Shown here: positions 7,334-12,725 of the stretch, piece by piece
Layout: each line of letters begins with the position of its first letter
Position numbering within the stretch: the stretch's first letter is position 1
From: UBA10427 sp003500135
GTDB lineage: Bacteria > Bacteroidota > Bacteroidia > Cytophagales > Cyclobacteriaceae
Assembly (NCBI GenBank): GCA_963966275.1
Contig: CAWZYQ010000113.1
Location: 1-12,725 of the forward strand
DNA: 12,725 nt
Reading direction: 5' to 3'
Position numbers and translations under genes: made by a program
The notes under the pieces: generated by a model
Databases searched by the model: none
The model's input: only the letters and a program-made list of their open reading frames with translations
What the model was told of the DNA's origin: nothing

Positions 7334-7373
7334 AAGCTAGCGCTTAAAACCTAGCTTGCAAAAAAATTTGCAA
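7334..7373. repeat. Two adjoining inverted repeats in the intergenic region
   Basis: AAGCTAG (7334-7340) pairs with CTAGCTT (7351-7357) across a 10-nt loop. TTGCAAA (7356-7362) pairs with TTTGCAA (7367-7373) across AAAA. They share two bases, so the two hairpins would be alternatives at their junction. A third hairpin follows at 7394-7423. Confidence 0.5.
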
Positions 7374-7393
7374 TCAATGCCTCGACATTGAGT

Positions 7394-7429
7394 AAAAGGA
7401 TGAGAAATTAATCTTATCCTTTTATTTTT
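7394..7429 (+). terminator. Likely intrinsic terminator after the small gene, overlapping the hydrolase promoter
   Basis: AAAAGGATGAGA (7394-7405) pairs with TCTTATCCTTTT (7412-7423) with one G-U wobble around a 6-nt AATTAA loop, giving a 12-bp stem. It runs into a T-rich tract (TTTTATTTTT, 7420-7429). The shape fits an intrinsic terminator, although the stem is AT-rich and so not very stable. It ends 5 nt before the hydrolase start codon. Confidence 0.5.
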
Positions 7430-7430
7430 G
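7423..7430 (+). promoter_or_regulatory. -7 box directly before the hydrolase start codon
   Basis: TATTTTTG matches the Bacteroidota TAnnTTTG element exactly and ends 4 nt before the ATG at 7435. If it is used, transcription would begin at or next to the start codon, giving a leaderless or nearly leaderless mRNA. No TTG is found at the proper -33 distance (the nearest, at 7388-7390, is 32 nt away). Confidence 0.4.
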
Positions 7431-7434
7431 TACC

Positions 7435-8400
7435 ATGCCAAACATCCCTGATTCAAATTATAGCAATAAACCCAAATGGATGTTCAATGAACACATTGAA
7501 ACCATTTTTCCTGCGCTTTTTCGTAAAGTGAGGCTAAAAAGCCCCGAAAGGATAAGAATTAAAACCCATGACGATGATTTTCTCGATATCGATCATTATG
7601 CGCAGAAGTCAAATAAATGTGTGGTCATCAGTCATGGACTGGAAGGAAGCAGCACGAGGGCCTATGTCAAAGGCATGGCACGGGCATTTTTTCGTGCCGG
7701 TTGGGATGTGGTGGCCTGGAACTTTCGCAGTTGTAGCGGTGAAATGAACCACCGGCCATTTTTCTACCACAGCGGCGCCACATATGACCTTGAAACGGTG
7801 CTTTCACACTTTGCCAGGAAATATTTTAATATTGCGCTGGTAGGCTTTAGCCTAGGTGGAAATATGACCTTAAAATTCCTCGGTGAACCGGCCAGCAGAA
7901 ATTTCCCGCAAATATGTGGAAGCGTCGTATTCTCGGTCCCACTTGAACTCAGTAGCAGCAGTAGAAAGATCAGTTTGCCCGGCAACCGGGTATATGCCAA
8001 TAGGTTTTTGCGGTCGCTCAAGAGAAAGATCAGGCTAAAAGCTCAAAAATTTCCTGTTGAAATGAATCCTATTGCACTCAACAATATCAAAACACTTCAG
8101 GGGTTTGACGATCAATACACCGGCCCTTTACATGGTTTTCGTGATGCAGAAGATTACTATCATTCGTGCAGCTCTATTCACTTTCTTAGAAACATCCAGG
8201 TCCCTGCTTTGATCGTAAATGCTGCCAATGATCCATTCCTTTCCGAAAAATGCTATCCCCATAGCTTGACAAATGAACTGGAAATGGTATTTTTGGAGGT
8301 TCCTGATTATGGTGGACATGTCGGTTTTTATGCGAGGAACAAATCGCGGGACTATTGGTCCGAAATCAGGGCGGTTGCATTTTTAGAGCCTTTAACCTAA
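7435..8400 (+). CDS. YheT-family alpha/beta-fold hydrolase
   Basis: Predicted serine esterase/hydrolase of the YheT/ABHD1-3 group; natural substrates of bacterial members are poorly known. The sequence shows the family N-terminus (KPKWMFNEHIETIFPALFRK, 12-31), the oxyanion segment SHGLEGSSTRAYVKG (66-80), AWNFRSCSGEMN (94-105), YHSGATYDLETV (111-122) and the nucleophile elbow GFSLGGN (137-143) with Ser139. The rest of the triad is Asp266 (AANDPFL) and His295 (GGHVGF). The length of 321 aa is normal and there is no signal peptide, so it should be cytosolic. It is followed after 8 nt by the second SRAP gene and the two are probably cotranscribed. This pairing does not by itself suggest a shared pathway. 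Confidence 0.9.
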   Translation: MPNIPDSNYSNKPKWMFNEHIETIFPALFRKVRLKSPERIRIKTHDDDFLDIDHYAQKSNKCVVISHGLEGSSTRAYVKGMARAFFRAGWDVVAWNFRSCSGEMNHRPFFYHSGATYDLETVLSHFARKYFNIALVGFSLGGNMTLKFLGEPASRNFPQICGSVVFSVPLELSSSSRKISLPGNRVYANRFLRSLKRKIRLKAQKFPVEMNPIALNNIKTLQGFDDQYTGPLHGFRDAEDYYHSCSSIHFLRNIQVPALIVNAANDPFLSEKCYPHSLTNELEMVFLEVPDYGGHVGFYARNKSRDYWSEIRAVAFLEPLT

Positions 8401-8408
8401 CATATTGT

Positions 8409-9107
8409 ATGTGCGAAAGATATTCCCTCGCTGCAGAATCGGCAGAAATTAAAAAAAGATTTGAAGTGGAAATACCGCGCACATACCAACCCACCTTCAA
8501 TGCCGCCCCGACACATCAGCTTTTTGTTATTACCAATGAATCGCCCGAGTGGCTGACGCCCTGCTATTGGGGCCTGATGCCGGTAATGCAAAAATCCAAA
8601 AGCCTTTCCTCCAAGTTGATCAATGCCCCGGTGGAAAGCATTCTGGAAAAACCCACCCATAAGTCCGCCTTGCAACGCAAAAGGTGCATAATACCTGCCG
8701 ATGGATTTTATTTATGGCATAGTGCCGGTAAGAAAACCAAAATCCCGTATCGCGTTGTACCGCACAATGATCAGTTATTTGCTTTTGCAGGGTTTTGGGA
8801 ACAAATGGAAGACGAGGCCGGTGAAGCTATCCACACATTTACCATTATCACCTGCCCGGCCAACGCCGATCTGCAGCCCATAAGTACCCGAATGCCTGTA
8901 ATCTTAAATGAAGAAAGCGAAAAAAACTGGTTAGACAACGGCAGTACCGATGAAGAACACCTGGCAATGCTGAAACCGCTGAAAGCAGGCCGGTTAAAGC
9001 ATTTCACCATTTCGCCCAGGATCAACAATACCGATATCGACGAGGCCTCACTCATTCGCCCCACCCCTGCTGCCGATCAACATGGCAACTTTACTTTATT
9101 TAACTAA
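8409..9107 (+). CDS. SRAP (YedK/HMCES-like) family protein lacking the usual Glu and His
   Basis: Predicted abasic-site-binding protein of the SRAP family. The start is placed at 8409 rather than the longer frame from 8355, because the family needs Met directly followed by Cys (MCERYS). This start also leaves 8 nt to the hydrolase stop instead of an overlap. Visible family motifs are FNAAPTHQ (30-37), WGLMP (54-58), LINAPVES (70-77), RCIIPADGFYLW (92-103), FAFAGFWEQM (125-134), FTIITCPAN (144-152), STRMPVIL (159-166) and SPRINN (202-207). Cys2, Arg4, Trp54 and Asn72 are kept. The Arg after the Asn is Pro74, the Glu of GFYEW is Leu102, and the His before R-M-P is Ser159. It is closer to the family consensus than the paralogue at 1219-1962. 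Crosslinking through Cys2 may persist, but crosslink kinetics should differ from YedK. Confidence 0.88.
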   Translation: MCERYSLAAESAEIKKRFEVEIPRTYQPTFNAAPTHQLFVITNESPEWLTPCYWGLMPVMQKSKSLSSKLINAPVESILEKPTHKSALQRKRCIIPADGFYLWHSAGKKTKIPYRVVPHNDQLFAFAGFWEQMEDEAGEAIHTFTIITCPANADLQPISTRMPVILNEESEKNWLDNGSTDEEHLAMLKPLKAGRLKHFTISPRINNTDIDEASLIRPTPAADQHGNFTLFN

Positions 9108-9188
9108 ATATTAGTTTTGGTTCAAACTTAATAACACTACAACACTTCCCGGTATTTTTGATTTTGTTGCCAAGAAATCCACAATATA

Positions 9189-9220
9189 TTGTAAAAATCT
9201 TACTAAAGCCTTTATATTTG
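9189..9220 (+). promoter_or_regulatory. Bacteroidota-type promoter for fabH
   Basis: TTG at 9189-9191 and TATATTTG at 9213-9220 form a -33/-7 pair with 21 nt between them, matching the phylum consensus TTG-N19-21-TAnnTTTG. The leader to the fabH ATG would be about 45 nt. A second -7-like box (TATTTTTG, 9153-9160) lies further upstream without a -33 partner. Confidence 0.6.
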
Positions 9221-9270
9221 ACCCACCAATTGAAAGATTATCAAAATAACCAGCGTAGATTAACATAGTA

Positions 9271-10269
9271 ATGAAGATATCTGTAATAAAGGGAGTGGGG
9301 CACTATGTGCCGGAACGCGTGGTCACTAACCATGACCTTGAAAAAATGATGGACACGAGCGATGAGTGGATTGTAGAGCGTACTGGTATTCATGAGCGAA
9401 GGTTTTTTGATCCGGAAACCGACACAGTAGCCAACATGTCGGCCAAAGCCTGCAAAATGGCTGCCGAGCGCGCCGGTATTGCTATTTCTGATGTCGACTT
9501 TATCGTTTTGGCAACTATTACACCCGATTATTTTTTTCCGGGTTCAGGGGTATTGCTTCAGCGTGAGCTCGGACTGGAAGGCATTGGGGCATTGGACGTC
9601 AGAAATGCGTGTTCCGGCTTTATATATGGGGTTTCTGTGGCCGATCAGTTTATCAAAACGGGTATGTACAAAACCATTTTGGTGGTGGGCGCTGAAATCC
9701 AGTCATCGGCTATGGAAATGACCGATCGCGGCAGAAATGTATCTGTGATTTTTGGCGATGGCGCCGGCGCCGTAGTCATGCAGGCTTCTGATGAGGAGGA
9801 CAAGGGAGTGTTATCGACCCATCTGCACGCGGATGGCAATTTTGCAGAGGAGCTCTATGTAAAAGACCCGGGTAGCAGTCGTAAGGAACGCCTGACCAAA
9901 GATATGCTAGACGGCACATCCATACGGGCCTATATGAACGGCAATCTTGTATTTAAGCATGCTGTGGTCCGTTTCACTGAAGTGATCAAAGAGGCTTTGG
10001 CCGCCAATGGAAAAGAGAAAGAAGACATAGATTTACTGATCACGCACCAGGCCAACCTGCGAATCAGTAATTATTTACAAGAAAAGCTGGCATTAGAGCC
10101 TGAAAAGGTGTATAATAACATCATGAGATACGGCAACACCACTGCCGCATCCATCCCGATTGCCATGAGTGAAGCCTGGCAGGAGAATAAATTAAAAGAG
10201 GGCGACTTACTTTGCCTGGCTGCCTTCGGAAGCGGATTCACCTGGGCATCGACATTAATCAGGTGGTGA
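9271..10269 (+). CDS. fabH: Beta-ketoacyl-ACP synthase III (FabH)
   Basis: Condenses an acyl-CoA primer with malonyl-ACP to start fatty-acid elongation in the cytosol. The thiolase-fold triad is complete: Cys114 in RNACSGFIYG (111-120), His259 in LITHQANLRI (256-265) and Asn289 in RYGNTTAASIP (286-296). Other family marks are TSDEWIVERTGIHERR (29-44), the glycine-rich IFGDGAGAVVM (160-170) and the closing FGSGFTWAS. The length of 332 aa is normal. The start ATG is well supported by MKISVIKGVGHYVPE. No plsX, rpmF, fabD or acpP lies nearby; instead two small unknown genes follow after 19 nt and 8 nt. It may be a second FabH copy with a different primer preference, or the only copy away from the usual cluster; the window cannot tell. 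Confidence 0.95.
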   Translation: MKISVIKGVGHYVPERVVTNHDLEKMMDTSDEWIVERTGIHERRFFDPETDTVANMSAKACKMAAERAGIAISDVDFIVLATITPDYFFPGSGVLLQRELGLEGIGALDVRNACSGFIYGVSVADQFIKTGMYKTILVVGAEIQSSAMEMTDRGRNVSVIFGDGAGAVVMQASDEEDKGVLSTHLHADGNFAEELYVKDPGSSRKERLTKDMLDGTSIRAYMNGNLVFKHAVVRFTEVIKEALAANGKEKEDIDLLITHQANLRISNYLQEKLALEPEKVYNNIMRYGNTTAASIPIAMSEAWQENKLKEGDLLCLAAFGSGFTWASTLIRW

Positions 10270-10288
10270 TTTTTTAATACTAACAATC

Positions 10289-10510
10289 ATGAAAACTGTA
10301 CTGTACAATCCCAGCCCGCTGGAGGTAGAGTTTGCCCAGATCCTGGAAAGCCTCAGCGAACAGATCAGCGAGAAGTTTACCAATTGTAAAATTACGCATA
10401 TGGAAAACAATATTGACGCTGACAATCCGGTAGTTCGCATTTTTTTGGAAGACAAGGACGGTGACACACATCATCTGGCCGTTAAGATCATTCAAAAGCC
10501 GGATTCTTAA
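10289..10510 (+). CDS. Small hypothetical protein (73 aa) downstream of fabH
   Basis: The product starts MKTVLYNPSPLEVEFAQILE, with a helical first half (11-30) and a strand-rich second half (CKITHMENN, VVRIFLEDKDGDTHHLAVKI), suggesting a compact alpha/beta domain. It has no signal peptide, membrane segment or recognised motif. It lies 19 nt after fabH and 8 nt before the next gene, so it is probably in the fabH operon. I prefer this strand over two overlapping minus-strand frames because of the operon spacing and the balanced, soluble composition. The function is unknown. Confidence 0.7.
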   Translation: MKTVLYNPSPLEVEFAQILESLSEQISEKFTNCKITHMENNIDADNPVVRIFLEDKDGDTHHLAVKIIQKPDS

Positions 10511-10518
10511 TATCGTAT

Positions 10519-11088
10519 ATGCCCTATACCGACAACGAGTTTGAGATATTAGGCGACAGGCATTTTCTGCTTACCAAAAGAAAGGCTATCGACCATACCG
10601 TGCAACTGCTTGCTGATGTGAAAGACAGCCTGAAGGATTTGAATAAAGGATTTTACAACCTTCCTGCTGCTGCCTGGCAGTCAATGGGCAAGATCAGCAA
10701 AGGCGAAAACTACCGCGGCCTTCCTTTTGTGGCGCTTGATTACCCTGCGCTATTCGAACGAAAAAACATCCTGACATTCAGAACGATGTTTTGGTGGGGG
10801 CATTATTTTGCTGTATTTATGATGTGCAGCGGCGAAATGATGAAATGGCGCCCCTTGAAAAAACTGGAGGAGAAAGGTCTGAAAAACGATTTTTTCATCA
10901 ATTCTTCCAAAGATTTTTGGAATTTCGATCTGGACAACGGGCCGTTCATCAAAGCAGAAGAAATGCCGGATGGTCCCCGCATTGAAACGGCGCATAACTC
11001 TTGCAGTATGGCCAGGCGATTGGAAATAAAGGACTACAAAAAGCTCCCGGAGTGGGTGACTGATACTTTTATGGAATGCTTTGGCTGA
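10519..11088 (+). CDS. Conserved-looking hypothetical protein (189 aa)
   Basis: I do not recognise a named family, but the sequence looks well structured: helical residues 20-45, the block ISKGENYRGLPFVALDYP (59-76), and an aromatic stretch LTFRTMFWWGHYFAVFMMCS (85-104). That stretch is hydrophobic but contains Arg and His, so it is more likely a protein core than a membrane span. A charged second half contains DFWNFDLDN and HNSCSMARRLEI. The Gly-Glu-Asn-Tyr and WWGH motifs are candidates for a functional site. There is no signal peptide. It is the third gene of the probable fabH operon and converges on the acidic-protein gene with only 6 nt between stop codons. Confidence 0.7.
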   Translation: MPYTDNEFEILGDRHFLLTKRKAIDHTVQLLADVKDSLKDLNKGFYNLPAAAWQSMGKISKGENYRGLPFVALDYPALFERKNILTFRTMFWWGHYFAVFMMCSGEMMKWRPLKKLEEKGLKNDFFINSSKDFWNFDLDNGPFIKAEEMPDGPRIETAHNSCSMARRLEIKDYKKLPEWVTDTFMECFG

Positions 11089-11094
11089 TGAAGC

Positions 11095-11646
11095 CTAAAA
11101 ATCTTCATCTGCCAATTGAAATGAATAATAAGTATCGTCGAGTTTTAAGTTCTCTTCATTAAAATCCCTGATAAATTTTTCAATTACCCCTTCAGTAACA
11201 GCCTCCACATTTAAGGCCGCATCCAAACCGATGCCGTAATCAATGTTGGGGTCTAATTCTATGAACTCTTTCACTTTAACGCTCCCCTCCTCTTCGATAT
11301 CCATCATAATTTCGGCCATATACAATCCGATCTCCTCTTCCTCGTCATCGAGAAGTTTAAGGTCGCCGTTTTCATCTTCATCATACGATATCTTTTTAAA
11401 CTCGGGAAACTTCTGTGCGGCCTTGTGTTCCGCCAGTTCGTATACTTCGCTGTTGTAATGCAGCTTTAGGGTATAAATAGCAGCATCATAAATAACCTGC
11501 TTCCCCTCATACATCCCAATAAAAAGAAAATTGGAATACTCATCGTTTTCATCACTTTGCTCCTGGGGAAGAAAACTTTTTCCACTCATGCGCTTTTGTA
11601 ACGCTTCAATTTCGGTAGGGTCAAATCCTTTATTTTTATGGGCCAT
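11095..11646 (-). CDS. Acidic hypothetical cytosolic protein (183 aa)
   Basis: The start ATG at 11646 gives MAHKNKGFDPTEIEALQKRM. Residues 38-85 (SNFLFIGMYEGKQVIYDAAI, LKLHYNSEVYELAEHKAAQK) look like a conserved alpha/beta core. Residues 89-105 are almost all Asp/Glu (SYDEDENGDLKLLDDEEEEI region), followed by another acidic helix and a C-terminus IEKFIRDFNEENLKLDD. The protein is strongly acidic with no signal peptide or membrane segment. It resembles no family I can name; the acidic loop could bind a basic partner or metal, but this is inference. It appears to be a single-gene unit: the barrel gene upstream on the same strand ends 102 nt away and a dyad lies in between. Confidence 0.7.
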   Translation of the reverse strand: MAHKNKGFDPTEIEALQKRMSGKSFLPQEQSDENDEYSNFLFIGMYEGKQVIYDAAIYTLKLHYNSEVYELAEHKAAQKFPEFKKISYDEDENGDLKLLDDEEEEIGLYMAEIMMDIEEEGSVKVKEFIELDPNIDYGIGLDAALNVEAVTEGVIEKFIRDFNEENLKLDDTYYSFQLADEDF

Positions 11647-11669
11647 TGTAAACAGTGAATTAAAAACTT

Positions 11670-11685
11670 GTCTACAACTGTAGAC
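11670..11685. promoter_or_regulatory. 16-bp dyad upstream of the acidic-protein gene
   Basis: GTCTACA and TGTAGAC are perfect reverse complements separated by AC, centred about 31 nt before the ATG at 11646. The size and symmetry suit a dimeric regulator's operator. A near-match to a -7 box lies upstream of it on the minus strand (TATTTTTC). The role is inferred. Confidence 0.35.
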
Positions 11686-11748
11686 TGATCTATACGAAAG
11701 AAAAATATAGGAATTAAATATTAATAATTCAAATTAAAAAATGAACAA

Positions 11749-12588
11749 TCAATAAGACCGCTTTTTGGTAGTTCTGATGCCTTGTAGAATATCGAAGTAA
11801 TATATTAGTGAAATTGACAGCGCCTGATTTGTGGATTCAAAATTTTCAGTGATCCCTGTTCGGGGCAATATTCCCCCATTAAATTCCCCGAGATAGGTAT
11901 GACCTATGGAGTACCTTCCTTCCAACCCAATGAAATTCACATCGTTGGCCTGAATGATGAAGCCAATTGCAAAATTAAACCCCAGCTGAAACCTGTTCGC
12001 CTCCCCGACATACATTTTACCAGGATTTTCTTGCGTGCGGTCCTCCGGATACGGCTCAAAAGCTATTTTATACCCGTGGTCAACGAATTGTAGATCATCA
12101 GGATTGTTCGGGTAAAATTTCGTGTAAGTGCCTTTTCCCCCAAGCCAATAACTTAATTCCGGACCACCAGACAAATACCATTTATAGCCGGGGCCATTAA
12201 ATGCAAAACGCACCAGGATCGGCATATCCAAATAAGTATAGGAAGCGCGGTTTTTTGTAAAATCATTCCCATCCCCATCAACTGACCTGCCCTTTTTAGA
12301 GTAATTCAATTCCACCTGAAAGCCGTATTTGTTTTTATTTTCAGCCAGGAACATTAATCCTACACTGTAACCCGTTTTGGGAAGTGAAGTGGTAAAAGAC
12401 CGGTAGTTCTCATCTTCAAACACACTCCATCCCATATTTCCTGTTACACGTAAACCCAAATAAGCACGTGTTTGAGGTCCGGCTTTGGCACGCACGGCCC
12501 TTCTGGACTGGCCATGTGCGGTGTTGATGACTAGCAGGAGAACCAATGAAATGAAAAAGCTCAAAAAATATGATCGATGGAAAACCAA
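11749..12588 (-). CDS. PorT-like outer-membrane beta-barrel protein
   Basis: The N-terminus has a signal peptide (hydrophobic 8-22, cleavage near AHGQ, 24-27). After a short basic linker come alternating amphipathic strands typical of eight-stranded outer-membrane barrels of the PorT/OMP_b-brl_2 kind: YLGLRVTGNMGWSV (43-56), GYSVGLMFLAE (73-83), KYGFQVELNYSKKG (87-100), SYTYLDMPILVRFAF (116-130), WYLSGGPELSYWLG (137-150), FQLGFNFAIGFII (200-212), FIGLEGRYSIG (219-229) and LSISLIYYFDI (257-267). The YLDMPILVRF block is the clearest family mark. A basic 12-residue tail follows the last strand, which is unusual for a barrel. The frame opens after a stop at 12595-12597, and the first usable codon is TTG at 12588. 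Another TTG at 12564 would give a shorter but still valid signal peptide. The specific role is unknown. Confidence 0.82.
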   Translation of the reverse strand: MVFHRSYFLSFFISLVLLLVINTAHGQSRRAVRAKAGPQTRAYLGLRVTGNMGWSVFEDENYRSFTTSLPKTGYSVGLMFLAENKNKYGFQVELNYSKKGRSVDGDGNDFTKNRASYTYLDMPILVRFAFNGPGYKWYLSGGPELSYWLGGKGTYTKFYPNNPDDLQFVDHGYKIAFEPYPEDRTQENPGKMYVGEANRFQLGFNFAIGFIIQANDVNFIGLEGRYSIGHTYLGEFNGGILPRTGITENFESTNQALSISLIYYFDILQGIRTTKKRSY

Positions 12589-12678
12589 CGTGCTTTATTT
12601 TTATTAAAAAATAACTTTCGGCATAAGCGAATATAAGAGATAAAACCTTATGCAGATAATTGTAATGTAAATATTCAG

Positions 12679-12686
12679 CAAAAATA
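12679..12686 (-). promoter_or_regulatory. -7 box upstream of the barrel protein gene
   Basis: The minus strand reads TATTTTTG, an exact TAnnTTTG match, about 90 nt before the TTG start. No good -33 element is visible. A 7-bp inverted repeat (GCATAAG 12621-12627, CTTATGC 12647-12653) lies in the predicted leader. Confidence 0.4.
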
Positions 12687-12725
12687 TGCTTTTTTTCTTT
12701 TAGAAATAGTATGTTTACTTAAATA

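Noticed and set aside
7279..7347. A 22-codon ORF starting MRIFKILLFNHYEL that loosely resembles the start of a glycosyltransferase.
   Set aside because: It is very short, its end lies inside an intergenic hairpin, and the frame after the stop shows no further similarity. I see no support for a gene or gene remnant.
9153..9160. TATTTTTG as the main fabH promoter.
   Set aside because: It has no -33 partner at the right distance, whereas the box at 9213-9220 has a TTG with 21-nt spacing.

Overview
The window looks like a chromosomal stretch from a member of the Bacteroidota, most likely a Cytophagales-type bacterium. Four things point this way. Lipoproteins carry Bacteroidota-style N-termini (Cys followed by KSKKK in one case). 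There is a PorT-like outer-membrane barrel. Several intergenic regions carry the TAnnTTTG -7 promoter box typical of the phylum, and Shine-Dalgarno sequences are essentially absent. I see no rRNA, tRNA, CRISPR array, transposase or phage gene, so this is an ordinary chromosomal region that happens to be rich in uncharacterised exported proteins.

Layout. The left edge (1-449, minus) is the N-terminal part of a DUF4136-type lipoprotein. It diverges from a TrmH-like SPOUT tRNA methyltransferase (510-1226, plus). This gene converges on a SRAP (YedK/HMCES) family gene on the minus strand (1219-1962). From 6711 down to 2042 runs a tight minus-strand cluster of four genes, all encoding exported proteins: a coiled-coil lipoprotein, a 191-aa secreted protein, a 278-aa secreted protein and an 860-aa leucine-rich-repeat protein made of three repeated modules. 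This cluster is the best candidate for an undescribed system. The genes lie 15, 16 and -11 nt apart, and the 191-aa protein appears to be a stand-alone version of the N-terminal domain of the LRR protein.

Right of a divergent intergenic region lies a small unknown gene (7018-7257), then a stretch with three consecutive dyads. The last dyad doubles as a terminator-like hairpin and as the place where a -7 box sits directly before the start codon of a YheT-family alpha/beta hydrolase (7435-8400). The hydrolase is followed after 8 nt by a second SRAP gene (8409-9107). Both SRAP proteins keep the DNA-crosslinking Cys2, but both lack the family's usual catalytic Glu and His. Next comes fabH (9271-10269) behind a good promoter, in a likely operon with two unknown small genes (10289-10510, 10519-11088). 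The right end carries two minus-strand genes: an acidic cytosolic protein (11095-11646) and a PorT-like outer-membrane beta-barrel protein (11749-12588).

How they work together. The four-gene cluster probably acts at the periplasm or cell surface as one unit, but its function cannot be read from the sequence. TrmH modifies tRNA, the SRAP proteins are predicted to act at abasic DNA, and FabH starts fatty-acid chains. These appear to be independent housekeeping-type functions.
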